Positions 35,883 through 44,614 of a DNA stretch of 64,000 nucleotides are shown here, piece after piece. The translations under genes and the position numbers were made by a program. The notes under the pieces were generated by a model. It searched no databases and was not told the origin of the DNA. It was given only the letters and a program-made list of their open reading frames with translations. This stretch comes from Planctomycetota bacterium (GTDB lineage Bacteria > Planctomycetota > UBA1135 > GCA-002686595). The number at the start of each line of letters is the position of its first letter. Positions within the stretch are counted from its first letter, which is position 1. The DNA lies in contig JADHOC010000022.1 of assembly GCA_016779205.1 (NCBI GenBank), positions 26,233 to 90,232 on the forward strand, given 5' to 3'.

Positions 35883-37244
35883 ATGAGCCAGACCTTCGAC
35901 CGCCGCTCCCTCCTCGTCACCGCCGGTGCCGCCACCGCCACCCTCCTCGGCGCGTGCGCCACCCAGACCCAGCGACAGGTCGCCCCCCGCGCCGCAGGGA
36001 GGAAGCTGCGGCACGGCGCCATCGCCTGCGGGGGCATGGGCTTCAGCGACCTGCGTGCGCTGGCCAGCCACCCCGAGATCGAGGTCGTGGCGCTCTGCGA
36101 CGTGGACACCGCCCGCATCGAGGGCGCACGCAAGTTCGGGACGAACGCCCGCGAGTTCCAGGACTGGCGGGTGATGCTCGACGAGATGGCCGGGGAGATG
36201 GACTCGGTCCACGTCTCGACCCCCGACCACATGCACGCGGCCATCGCCATGGCGGCCATGGCCCGGGGCTTGCACGTGTACTGCCAGAAGCCCCTGACGA
36301 AGACCGTTGCCGAGGCGCGCGCCATGCGGCGCATGGCGGCCGAGACCGGCGTGGTCACCCAGATGGGGATCCAGAACCACTCCAACCAGAACTACGCCCG
36401 CGCGCTGGCGCTCTTCCGCCAGGACCTCATCGGCAAGATCCACGAGGTGCACGTGTGGTCCGACCGCCCCGCGGGGTGGTGGCCCCAGGGCGTCGAGCGG
36501 CCCGAGGGGTCTGACCCGATCCCCGAGACCCTGGACTGGGACGCCTGGCTCGGCGTCGCGCCGGAGCGCCCCTTCAAGGCCGGTGAGTACCACCCCTTCA
36601 AGTGGCGCGGCCGGGAGGACTTCGGCACCGGCGCCCAGGGCGACATGGCGTGCCACCTCATGGACCCGGTCCCGTGGTTCCTCGGCCTCGACTCGCCGCT
36701 GACGATTCGCTCCGACGGCCCCGCCCCCAACGGGGAGAGCTTCCCCCTCTGGTCGCGGGTGCACTACACCTTCGCGCCCAACAGGCTCACGACCCGCGGC
36801 CCGCTCCCGGTGACCTGGCACGACGGAGGGATGCTGCCCCCCGAGGACCTGCTCGCCTCCCTCGGCACCGACCGCGCCTCGCTCCCGAAGAACGCCTGCC
36901 TGTTCGTGGGCACGAAGGGCGCCCTGATCGCCAACCCCTACGGCGAGCCGCGGCTCCTGCCCGCGGAGGGCTACGCCGAGGTCGAGCTGCCCGACGTGAA
37001 GGGGACGAACCACTGGCACCAGTGGATCGACGCCTGCCGCGGAGAGGGCGAGGCCTCCGCGCCCTTCGACTACGCGGCCAAGCTGACCGAGGTCGCGCTG
37101 CTGGGGAACATCGCCCTGCGCTTCCCCCACGAGACCCTGACCTACGACGGAGACGCCATGCGCTTCCCGGACCGGCCCGAGGCCGACCCCTTCCTCTACC
37201 CGAACGAGCGCGCGGGCTGGAAGATCGAGGGACTGGGAGCCTGA
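35883..37244 (+). CDS. Tat-exported Gfo/Idh/MocA family oxidoreductase
   Basis: A 453-residue protein with a twin-arginine leader (FDRRSLLVTAGAATATLLGAC; the Cys could also be a lipid site). The Rossmann domain begins LRHGAIACGGMGFSDLRAL, followed by VVALCDVDTARIEGA. The EKP-type motif is YCQKPLTKTVAEARAM, the STPDHMHAAIA segment is intact, and the C-terminal substrate domain includes GDMACHLMDPVPWFLGL. Exported Gfo/Idh/MocA proteins are very numerous in Planctomycetota and are thought to act on periplasmic sugars or cyclitols using a tightly bound NAD(P); the substrate here is unknown. A terminator follows 57 bp downstream. Confidence 0.92.
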   Translation: MSQTFDRRSLLVTAGAATATLLGACATQTQRQVAPRAAGRKLRHGAIACGGMGFSDLRALASHPEIEVVALCDVDTARIEGARKFGTNAREFQDWRVMLDEMAGEMDSVHVSTPDHMHAAIAMAAMARGLHVYCQKPLTKTVAEARAMRRMAAETGVVTQMGIQNHSNQNYARALALFRQDLIGKIHEVHVWSDRPAGWWPQGVERPEGSDPIPETLDWDAWLGVAPERPFKAGEYHPFKWRGREDFGTGAQGDMACHLMDPVPWFLGLDSPLTIRSDGPAPNGESFPLWSRVHYTFAPNRLTTRGPLPVTWHDGGMLPPEDLLASLGTDRASLPKNACLFVGTKGALIANPYGEPRLLPAEGYAEVELPDVKGTNHWHQWIDACRGEGEASAPFDYAAKLTEVALLGNIALRFPHETLTYDGDAMRFPDRPEADPFLYPNERAGWKIEGLGA

Positions 37245-37301
37245 TCCCCGCCGCACCGCGCGGCGGCTGACCGTTGGCCGCCGCCGTCCCGACCGCCATG
37301 A

Positions 37302-37342
37302 ATCGCCGCGAGGGGGCCCTGAGAGGGGCCCTCTGCGGCGAT
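37302..37342 (+). terminator. Intrinsic terminator after the oxidoreductase gene
   Basis: A long hairpin: ATCGCCGC at 37302 pairs with GCGGCGAT ending at 37342, and the inner GGGGCCCT/AGGGGCCC pairs around a GAG loop, with a small mismatched bulge between. TTTGTCG follows directly, giving a short U-tract on the plus strand. Confidence 0.75.
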
Positions 37343-37433
37343 TTGTCGTGGGGCATGGAATATGGGGCGGGTCCGGGGGTACAGAGCCATCTCGCCGACC
37401 TCTTCCCCGCCGCACCCTGACCTCCCGTACAAG

Positions 37434-38330
37434 ATGACCCCGAGCCGATCCTCCATCGAGAGCCCCATGACGCCAGCCTCCGGCTGGCCCGTCCTGATCG
37501 CCGTGCTCTCGACCCCGCCTCTCCTGCTACTCGGCGGGGCCGGCCTCGACGCAGCGGACGTCCCCGAGGGCGTGATCGGACTCGGCGTGGCCCTCGTCGG
37601 GGTGGCGTGGTTCATCTGCCTCTGCGGCTTCTACATCGTCAACCCGAACATGAGCCGGGTGATGGTGCTCTTCGGCAACTACCGCGGCACGGTGCGCAAG
37701 CCCGGCTTCTGGTGGACCAACCCCTTCACCGTGAAGAACAAGCTCTCGCTCCGCGCGCACAACGTGTCCAGCGAGAAGATCAAGGTGAACGACTCGGTGG
37801 GCAACCCCATCGAGATCGGGGCCGTGGTCGTCTGGAAGATCCACGACACCGCCCAGGCGAGCTTCGATGTGGAGGACTACGCGGAGTACGTGGACATCCA
37901 GGTCGAGGCCGCGGTCCGCACCCTCGCGAGCGCCCACCCCTACGATGAACCCGACGGAGACGAGTCGACCGTCTCCCTCCGCGGGGACCGCGATGAGGTC
38001 ACCGGCGAGCTGCAGGTCGCCCTCTCCGAGCGCCTCGAGCGCGCCGGGGTCGAGGTGGTCGAGGCGCGCCTGAGCCACCTGGCCTACGCGCCAGAGATCG
38101 CCTCGGTCATGCTTCAGCGCCAGCAGGCCCAGGCCATCATCGCCGCCCGGCGCCAGATCGTCGAAGGCGCCGTCGGCATGGTCCACGAGGCCCTTGAGAT
38201 GCTGAAGGAGGGCGACGTGGTCACCCTCGACGACGAGCACAGGGCGGCGCTCGTGGGCAACCTGCTCGTGGTCCTCTGCGGCCAGGAGAGCGCCCAGCCG
38301 ATCCTCAACACCGGCTCGCTCTCCACCTGA
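37434..38330 (+). CDS. SPFH/Band 7 domain membrane protein
   Basis: A 298-residue protein from the ATG at 37434 (a later ATG at 37467 is also possible). Two N-terminal hydrophobic segments ([20 protein letters not shown] and [20 protein letters not shown]) are followed by a stomatin/prohibitin-like domain: [70 protein letters not shown] and [13 protein letters not shown]. This matches a well-defined bacterial SPFH subgroup ending in [19 protein letters not shown]. Such proteins build oligomeric membrane scaffolds; the specific client is unknown. It stands alone between the oxidoreductase terminator and a tandem repeat. Confidence 0.9.
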   Translation: MTPSRSSIESPMTPASGWPVLIAVLSTPPLLLLGGAGLDAADVPEGVIGLGVALVGVAWFICLCGFYIVNPNMSRVMVLFGNYRGTVRKPGFWWTNPFTVKNKLSLRAHNVSSEKIKVNDSVGNPIEIGAVVVWKIHDTAQASFDVEDYAEYVDIQVEAAVRTLASAHPYDEPDGDESTVSLRGDRDEVTGELQVALSERLERAGVEVVEARLSHLAYAPEIASVMLQRQQAQAIIAARRQIVEGAVGMVHEALEMLKEGDVVTLDDEHRAALVGNLLVVLCGQESAQPILNTGSLST

Positions 38331-38400
38331 TCGGGGGGCGCGGCGAGGAGAAGTCGGGGCGCGAAGGCGAAGCTCTCGGTAGGGTCTCCGCTCCCACGAA

Positions 38401-38477
38401 CCCACCTCTGGCCCACCTCTGGCCCACCTCTGGCCCACCTCTGGCCCACCTCTGGCCCACCTCTGGCCCACCTCTGG
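38401..38477 (+). repeat. Seven perfect 11-bp tandem repeats upstream of argJ
   Basis: The unit CCCACCTCTGG is repeated seven times without a mismatch (38401-38477), followed by a partial copy CCCAGCTC. It ends 21 bp before the argJ ATG. Each copy contains the AG-poor complement of a ribosome site, so on the plus strand the leader is strongly pyrimidine-rich. The copy number is likely to vary between strains. Confidence 0.97.
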
Positions 38478-38498
38478 CCCAGCTCCCCCCGCTCTCCC

Positions 38499-39728
38499 AT
38501 GGTTCCCTCCCCCCACCTCGAGTGGCTCGCCGACGGCGACCTCCTCTCCGTCCCCGGCTGGCGCGGGGCGGGCATCAGGACCGGCGTGAAGGAGAGCGGC
38601 GCCCCGGACCTGGCCCTGTTCCAGGCGGACAGCCCCAGGCCCGCAGCCGCCGTCTTCACGCGGAACGAGCTGCCCGCCGCCTGCGTCCTGCTCGGCCGCG
38701 AGGCCATGGCCCGCCGCCCGGAGCTCCGCACCCTCTGCGTGAACTCCGGGAACGCCAACGCCATGACCGGCGCCCAGGGCCGCGCGGACGCCGAGCGCAT
38801 CGTGGAGCTGGTCGAGCGCCACGCCGGGGGCCCCGCCCTCGCGGTCTCCACCGGCATCATCGGCGTGCCGCTCCCCATGGAGCTGGTGGAGCCCGGCATC
38901 GAGGAGGCCGCGCGCTCCCTCACCGCCCCCTGCCCCCAGCTCGCGGACGCGATCCTCACCACGGACACGTGCCGCAAGGCCTGCGCCGTGGAGGTGGAGC
39001 TGCCCGCCCTCGAGGGTGAGCCCGCTCGCGTGGTGCGCGTGGGAGGCATGGCCAAGGGATCGGGGATGATCCACCCCAACATGGCCACCATGCTCGCCTT
39101 CGTGGCCACCGACGCCCCGGTGGAGACCGGGGCCCTCGACGGGCTCCTCAGGCGGGCCACCGACGCCTCCTTCCACGAGATCAGCGTGGACGGCGACACC
39201 AGCACCAATGACACGGTGGTCCTCCTCGGCGGCCCCTCCGGAGCGCAGGACATCACCGATGGCGACCCGCGCCTCCCAGCCCTCGAGGCCGCCGTCACCG
39301 CGGTCATGCAGCGCCTCGCGCGGGCGATCGTGCTCGACGGCGAGGGTCGCACCCGGCTCATGGAGCTGCGGGTGACCGGGGCCGCCGACACGGCGAGCGC
39401 CCGCCGCGTGGCCGAGAGCGTCGCATGCTCCTCGCTCGTCAAGACGGCGCTCGCCGGCGGGGACCCCAACTGGGGCCGCATCCTGGCCGCGGCGGCCAAC
39501 GCGGGCGTCTCGCTGGAGGGCGCGGCGCCCTCCCTCGAGATCTGCGGGCACCGGGTCTTCGAGAATGGCGCCCCGACCGTCTACGACCGCCAGGCCGTGG
39601 ACGCTGCGTTCTCTGCCGAGGAGGTGCAGGTGGTCCTGCACCTGGGGCTCGGCCACGGATCCGCGCGGCGCTGGACCACGGACCTCTCCACCGAGTACGT
39701 CCGGCTCAACGCCGAGTACACGACCTGA
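38499..39728 (+). CDS. argJ: Bifunctional ornithine acetyltransferase / N-acetylglutamate synthase
   Basis: A 409-residue enzyme of arginine biosynthesis. It transfers the acetyl group from N-acetylornithine to glutamate (EC 2.3.1.35) and may also use acetyl-CoA (EC 2.3.1.1). The self-cleavage nucleophile is T197 in KGSGMIHPNMATMLAF. Other hallmarks are VNSGNANAMTG, STGIIGVPLPM, DGDTSTNDTV and the C-terminal GRDPNWGR-type segment, here GDPNWGRILAAAANAG. Length and ends fit the family. No other arg genes are adjacent. It has an odd leader of 11-bp tandem repeats, and a TAGGGT hexamer at about 38380 is a possible -10 element further upstream. Confidence 0.96.
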   Translation: MVPSPHLEWLADGDLLSVPGWRGAGIRTGVKESGAPDLALFQADSPRPAAAVFTRNELPAACVLLGREAMARRPELRTLCVNSGNANAMTGAQGRADAERIVELVERHAGGPALAVSTGIIGVPLPMELVEPGIEEAARSLTAPCPQLADAILTTDTCRKACAVEVELPALEGEPARVVRVGGMAKGSGMIHPNMATMLAFVATDAPVETGALDGLLRRATDASFHEISVDGDTSTNDTVVLLGGPSGAQDITDGDPRLPALEAAVTAVMQRLARAIVLDGEGRTRLMELRVTGAADTASARRVAESVACSSLVKTALAGGDPNWGRILAAAANAGVSLEGAAPSLEICGHRVFENGAPTVYDRQAVDAAFSAEEVQVVLHLGLGHGSARRWTTDLSTEYVRLNAEYTT

Positions 39729-39734
39729 GCCCGC

Positions 39735-41570
39735 TCAGACCGAGCGCTCGATCGTCATCGGCACCGGGTCGCCCTCGGGGAGCGGCGCGAGCTGACGGGC
39801 CCCGTCCGGCCAGATCACCTCGACCCGTTCCACGGACCCCTCGGCGCCCAGACCGAACGTCAGGGGGAGCTCCGACTGGGAGAGGTAGCTGCGCGTCGCC
39901 GTGACCTCGCGCACCAGCGTCCGCCCGTTGACGTCCACCTCGACCCTCGCCCCGAGGGCGTCCCGGTTCATCCCGGGTTGGCGGAGGCGGATCCGCAGGA
40001 CCCGGCGACCGAGCTCCTGATCATTCCGGAGCAGGACCGGCGGCTCGGCCACCTGGCAGAGCAGCACGTCGAGATCGCCGTCGCCGTCGATGTCGGCGTA
40101 GGCCGACCCCCGACCCACGAGGTCGCGGCCGAGGTCGCCGGTGTCGGCGGCGGGGACCTCCGTGAAGCACGAGCGCGCGTCCGGCCCCTGGTTCCAGAAC
40201 AGCTGCGCGGGCTGCCGGTAGGTCTGGCTCGGCTGCACCTCATTGATGGTCTCGTCGAGGTGGCCGTTGACCTGGAGCAGGTCGAGCCGGCCGTCCAGGT
40301 CGTAGTCGAGGAAGAACAGCCCGAAGGAGAGGCGCAGGCGGCTCGGCGAGCCGATCCCCTCCCCCATGGCGTCGTCGTTGAAGCGCAGGCGCCCGCGCTG
40401 GCGGACGTAGAGGGAGGACATCTCGTTGGCGAAGTTACCGATGCAGACCCCGAGGGAGCCGTCCCCGCGGAAGTCGGCCGCGTCGATCCCCATGGCGCCC
40501 GTCGCGCCCCCGTTGCTGTCGAAGCCGAAGCCGGTGCGGTCCGCGACCTCCTTGAAGCGGCAGCCGCCCTCGTTGAGGAACAGGTGGTTCTGCACCGTGT
40601 CGTTGGCGACCAGGATGTCCATCTTCCCGTCCCCGTCCAGGTCACGGAACGCCACCCCCAGGGCCTTGCCCATGGGGGCGCCCGTGGCGGCGTTCGCCAC
40701 CTGGATCCCCGCCTCGGCCGAGACATCGGTGAAGGTGCCGTCGCCGTCGTTGCGGTACAGGCTCGAGAAGGTGCCCTGATAGTTCAGCGGCGAGCCGTAG
40801 GCCGAGTCCTTCCCGTTGAGCGTGTAGCCGATGTCCGCGTCGATCTCGGGGGACCACCGCACGTAGTGACACACGAACAGATCCAGGTCCCCGTCCCCGT
40901 CCGCGTCGAAGAACCCGGCGCTGGTGGTCCACGCGTCCTCTCGGCCCCCGACCCCGGCCGCCTCGGTGACGTCGGTGAAGCCCTGCGGGTCGTTTCGGAA
41001 CAACCGATTGCCGCCGACCCCGGTGAGGAAGACGTCCACGTCCCCGTCTCCGTCGTGGTCGCCAACCGCGACGCCCATGCCGTAGGGAGCGCCGCCCAGC
41101 CCCTCGGCCTCGGTCACGTCCTCGAAGCGCCCGGACCCGTCGTTGCGGTACAGGGCGTTCCGGGCGGCGCCGCCGCCGAACGAGCCGCTGTCCACCAGGA
41201 GCAGGTCCTGGTCCCCGTCCCCGTCGTAGTCGAAGAACGCGGCTCCGCCGCCCATGGTCTCCGGGAGCAGCTTGAGCTCGCCCCCCGCCGCCGCGCCATT
41301 TCGGTGCCTGAAGCCCAGGCCGGAGTCGGCCGTCACGTCGGTGAAGCGCACCGACGGGAGCGCCTCCATGGGGGCCTCGAGGTCCTCGATGGGCCCGACC
41401 TCCTTCTCCCGGACCTCCTCCTCGGCCTGCTCCTCGCCGCCGAGGAGCAGCACGCCGGCCACCGCCGCCGCGATCGCGGCGATCACCAGCGCGGAGGCCC
41501 GGAAGGCGCGTCCGATGACCGCGTCATCCTCGGGGACGAACTGGTCGTCGGGGTGCTCCTGCTGGCTCAT
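39735..41570 (-). CDS. CRTAC1-family FG-GAP repeat protein with ASPIC/UnbV domain
   Basis: A 611-residue membrane-anchored periplasmic or surface protein. One helix lies at about residues 28-47 (ALVIAAIAAAVAGVLLLGG), then a charged linker and a seven-bladed FG-GAP/VCBS propeller with Ca-binding loops (DYDGDGDQDLLLV, DHDGDGDVDVFLT, DADGDGDLDLFVC, DLDGDGKMDILVA, DYDLDGRLDLLQV, DIDGDGDLDVLLC). The C-terminal ASPIC/UnbV domain is at about 520-605 (NRDALGARVEVDVNGRTLVREV then GLGAEGSVERVEVIWPDG). The family is enlarged in Planctomycetota; molecular function is unknown, with adhesion or partner binding presumed. Its start codon overlaps the stop of the upstream multihaem cytochrome-TPR gene (41567-41570), so the two are translationally coupled. 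Confidence 0.9.
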   Translation of the reverse strand: MSQQEHPDDQFVPEDDAVIGRAFRASALVIAAIAAAVAGVLLLGGEEQAEEEVREKEVGPIEDLEAPMEALPSVRFTDVTADSGLGFRHRNGAAAGGELKLLPETMGGGAAFFDYDGDGDQDLLLVDSGSFGGGAARNALYRNDGSGRFEDVTEAEGLGGAPYGMGVAVGDHDGDGDVDVFLTGVGGNRLFRNDPQGFTDVTEAAGVGGREDAWTTSAGFFDADGDGDLDLFVCHYVRWSPEIDADIGYTLNGKDSAYGSPLNYQGTFSSLYRNDGDGTFTDVSAEAGIQVANAATGAPMGKALGVAFRDLDGDGKMDILVANDTVQNHLFLNEGGCRFKEVADRTGFGFDSNGGATGAMGIDAADFRGDGSLGVCIGNFANEMSSLYVRQRGRLRFNDDAMGEGIGSPSRLRLSFGLFFLDYDLDGRLDLLQVNGHLDETINEVQPSQTYRQPAQLFWNQGPDARSCFTEVPAADTGDLGRDLVGRGSAYADIDGDGDLDVLLCQVAEPPVLLRNDQELGRRVLRIRLRQPGMNRDALGARVEVDVNGRTLVREVTATRSYLSQSELPLTFGLGAEGSVERVEVIWPDGARQLAPLPEGDPVPMTIERSV

Positions 41571-44392
41571 CGCTCCTCCGCCTCGCCGTCCATGCCGGGC
41601 GCCCCGGCTCGGTGGAGGTCGTAGATCACCACCGCCTCGGACGCCACGTCCGCCGCGGGGTAGCGCTTGCGGGCCGCGGCGATCGCACGGTCGGCGGCGT
41701 TGTCATCGGGCTTGTAGAGGGCGTGGAGCTCGCCGTGGTGGCGGGAGCGCTCCTCGTCGCCGAGGTCCCCGTAGACCAGCTCGAGGTTGTAGTGCGCCGC
41801 CGCGTTCTCCGGGTCGATCTCGAGGGCCGCCTCGAGCCACCCGGCGGCCTCGCGGAGCATGCGCTCCCGGCCGTCCCGTCGCCGCTCGCCGCGCTCCTGA
41901 CGGGCCCGCTGGTAGACCGTGTTGCCGAGCTCCACCAGCAGGCGATAGTCCTTCGAGAAGTCAAAGCCGCGCCCCTTCGCCTGGGCGAAGCCCCCCTCGA
42001 CGATCTGCTCGAAGTTGGCGATGGCCGCGTCGAAGTTGCCGTTCTGCTTGTTCACGAGCCCCGTGAACCAGAGGACCGACCACTCGCGCGCCGGCGGATC
42101 GAAGGCCGCCGCGCGGCGCAGGGCGTCCGGGGCGTCCCGTGCCACCCGGCCCTCGCGCAGGTACACCCGCGCGAGGTTGATGGGTCCGTCGGGCCGGCCC
42201 AGCTCCTCCACCCGCTGGAACGCCACCTCGGCCTGACGGAGCTGCCCGGTCCCCCGCTTCCGCAGGAGGCCGATCCCGTAGTCGTTCCAGCGCTGCCACT
42301 CCGGGATCTCCGGCGCCTCGGCCTCGATCGCCTCGCCCCCCACGATCGGGAAGGTGATGGTGTCCGAGGCCAGCTCCAGGATGGGCAGGTCATTGGCGTA
42401 CGCCGGGTCGTCCATCACGAAGCGCATGTACTCCGTGTCGAACTTCCGATAGCGGAGCCGGGCCTCGAAGGTCACGGAGCCGTGGGCGTCGGCGGGGACC
42501 TCGAGCCGATAGTGGATGACGTCCGCCGCCCCCGGCGGGATGCCGTGGTTGTAGAGCGGCGTGAAGATGTCCTCGGCGTTGCGACGGGCGACGCGGTAGC
42601 CGTCCCGGTCCAGCACGAAGGCGCCGAGGAAGTGCGACCACGGGTCGACGCTCCCGTCGCGGGGCTCCATGCCGCCGCTCCGCCCGATCAGCTCTCCGCC
42701 GTGCTCCGCCGCCACGTCGAGCCAGACCTGGTTCGAGTCGGCGGTGCCCTGGGTGAACTCGTGGCCCATCTTGACCGTCCGGACCACGACCTCGAGCAGG
42801 TACGTCTTGCCCGGCTCCAGCGCCGGCACCGCCGGGCGCAGGGGCGCCACGAGCTCGCCGTCGATGGCCCCCTCCTCGCGGATGCCGAAGATGTCGAGCC
42901 GCATCACGCCCTCGTTGAACTCCCGGTGCCGCGCGACCGCGGCGTCCGCCTGCTCCTGGGTCACGTGGCCGTAGTCCACCGCGATCTGGGAGACCGCCGT
43001 GTTCGCCGAGGGGAAGAGGTGGTCGAGGGTCTTGGTGAGCCCGCTCTCATCGCGGACCCGCGCGCCGAAGTCGTCCGAAACCATGGTCGGCATGTGGCAC
43101 TCGTTGCAGCTCTCCTCCGCCACCCCGGGGTAGTAGAAGCTGCTGACCCCGTGCCCGGAGACCCCGGAGAGCAGGAACGAGTCGTAGTGGTTCTGGCCGC
43201 GGAGCCACTTGTAGCCGTTGAGCTCCTCGGGGAGGTGGACCTTGTGGCACGTCCCGCAGAACTCCGTCGTCCCGTGGAGCGGCTTGAGGAAGGTCTTCTT
43301 GTGGAACTCCGGCTTGGCCTTCACGAGCTGCTCGTTGACCCACCGGAGGAGCGGGTTGTCCGTGAAGGTGAAGGGGTAGTGGATCGGCGTGTCGATCGTG
43401 TAGTCCGCGTTCCCGCGCGGGCTGTTGATGGCGCTGATCGAGTGGCAGACCGTGCAGGTGATCCCGGCGTGGGCCGTGGGGTCGTTGCGGATGTCAAAGT
43501 TCGGGTCGCTGAACTTGCCGCTGAAGAAGGGGACCACGTCGTGGCACCCCGCGCAAAAGCGCGAGGCGTTCACGTTCCCGTCGCGCTGCATGGAGAACTC
43601 GCGCGTCTCGACCACCGATGCGAGGTACGGCTCGTTGTTGAACGACGAGAGGTGGTGGGCGCTCGCCATCCAGCTCTCGTGGACGTCCTCGTGGCAGCGG
43701 ACGCAGTACTGGTCGTTCTGGAGGATGTGCTCGGGGATGAAGTCGCCCGAGACCGTCCGCGCGAGCGACGGGAAGAAGTACTTGGACCCCTCGGGGTTCC
43801 CCACCTCGTCCCACTGGCGGGGGTCCTGCACCTGGAGGATGAGCATGCCCCCGGCGAAGACGCCGGCGACGCCCGCCCACCGGGCCCCGACCTTCCATTT
43901 GATCTTCCGCCCAGCGAGGCGGTGCAGGACGAAGAGCCAGGCGCAGAAGAGCGGCAGGAGCACGTGGCTCCAGTAAGCGATCGCCCGCACGGTCGCGTCG
44001 TTGACGACGATGACGCCCTCGATCCGCGTGAGCACGATCCCCGTGACGAGGAGGAGGATGGCCGCGGCGAACAGGGCGTACCCCACGCGCACCGCCCTGC
44101 GGTTCCGCCGGCCCCTCGCCGCCCTCATGTGCGCGACGCCGAAGATGATGACGGGCGTCACGATGAGCGTCCCCAGCACGAGGTGCAGCAGGAACATGTA
44201 GAGGTAGGTGAGGTTCTCGAAGCTCTTGCCGCTCCACCAACCCGCCACGCTGACGCTCACCAGGTAGACCGAGTTGACCGCGAGCACCGCGAAGAGCCCG
44301 AGCACGACCGCCAGCACCTTGTTCAGGCGTGGACTCACCGCCGGCACGTACGGCCGGCGAATCCTGGGGGCGCTCTCAGGGGTGTGACTCAA
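41567..44392 (-). CDS. Membrane multihaem c-type cytochrome fused to TPR repeats
   Basis: A 941-residue fusion. Residues ~20-215 hold several membrane helices (VLAVVLGLFAVLAVNSVYLV; MFLLHLVLGTLIVTPVIIFG; LFAAAILLLVTGIVL; VLLPLFCAWLFVLHRLAG; WAGVAGVFAGGMLILQV). A cytochrome c554-like domain follows with five CxxCH haem sites: CVRCH, CAGCH, CTVCH, CGTCH and CNECH, plus distal His candidates. Residues ~480-680 form a beta-rich module, and residues ~700-925 hold TPR-like helical repeats (AIANFEQIVEGG; AAGWLEAALEIDPENAAAHYNLELV). The topology suggests electron transfer in the periplasm from a membrane quinone pool, with TPRs for partner docking, probably the coupled CRTAC1 protein. The electron donor and acceptor are not evident. 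Confidence 0.88.
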   Translation of the reverse strand: MSHTPESAPRIRRPYVPAVSPRLNKVLAVVLGLFAVLAVNSVYLVSVSVAGWWSGKSFENLTYLYMFLLHLVLGTLIVTPVIIFGVAHMRAARGRRNRRAVRVGYALFAAAILLLVTGIVLTRIEGVIVVNDATVRAIAYWSHVLLPLFCAWLFVLHRLAGRKIKWKVGARWAGVAGVFAGGMLILQVQDPRQWDEVGNPEGSKYFFPSLARTVSGDFIPEHILQNDQYCVRCHEDVHESWMASAHHLSSFNNEPYLASVVETREFSMQRDGNVNASRFCAGCHDVVPFFSGKFSDPNFDIRNDPTAHAGITCTVCHSISAINSPRGNADYTIDTPIHYPFTFTDNPLLRWVNEQLVKAKPEFHKKTFLKPLHGTTEFCGTCHKVHLPEELNGYKWLRGQNHYDSFLLSGVSGHGVSSFYYPGVAEESCNECHMPTMVSDDFGARVRDESGLTKTLDHLFPSANTAVSQIAVDYGHVTQEQADAAVARHREFNEGVMRLDIFGIREEGAIDGELVAPLRPAVPALEPGKTYLLEVVVRTVKMGHEFTQGTADSNQVWLDVAAEHGGELIGRSGGMEPRDGSVDPWSHFLGAFVLDRDGYRVARRNAEDIFTPLYNHGIPPGAADVIHYRLEVPADAHGSVTFEARLRYRKFDTEYMRFVMDDPAYANDLPILELASDTITFPIVGGEAIEAEAPEIPEWQRWNDYGIGLLRKRGTGQLRQAEVAFQRVEELGRPDGPINLARVYLREGRVARDAPDALRRAAAFDPPAREWSVLWFTGLVNKQNGNFDAAIANFEQIVEGGFAQAKGRGFDFSKDYRLLVELGNTVYQRARQERGERRRDGRERMLREAAGWLEAALEIDPENAAAHYNLELVYGDLGDEERSRHHGELHALYKPDDNAADRAIAAARKRYPAADVASEAVVIYDLHRAGAPGMDGEAEER

Positions 44393-44553
44393 TCGACTGA
44401 TGGGGTGTCGTGGGCGCAGGGCGTCCGCCGACGCAGGCGGTCAGGCGGGCCCGGTCGGCCAGGGTCTCATCGGGGTGCCAAGTGGATACGACCAGCCGGG
44501 AACTGGGTGAGAACTTTTGGGCCCAATCCGCGGCCGCGGCAGCCTGTCCCACG

Positions 44554-44579
44554 GTCCCGGGTCGCACGACCCGCGGGAC
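44554..44579 (-). terminator. Hairpin downstream of the alpha-glucan operon
   Basis: GTCCC/GGGAC and GGGTCG/CGACCC arms (44554-44564 with 44567-44579, two-base bulge, CA loop) lie 35 bp after the end of the glycogen phosphorylase gene. There is no U-tract, so termination is plausible but unproven. Confidence 0.4.
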
Positions 44580-44614
44580 GGGTCCGGGGCGCGCCAGGGC
44601 GCCCTGGACGAGGC

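Noticed and set aside
38401..38477. CRISPR-like array or repeated peptide gene at the 11-bp repeats
   Set aside because: There are no spacers and the unit is only 11 bp. The 11-residue peptide repeat in the antisense frame follows automatically from a unit length not divisible by three.
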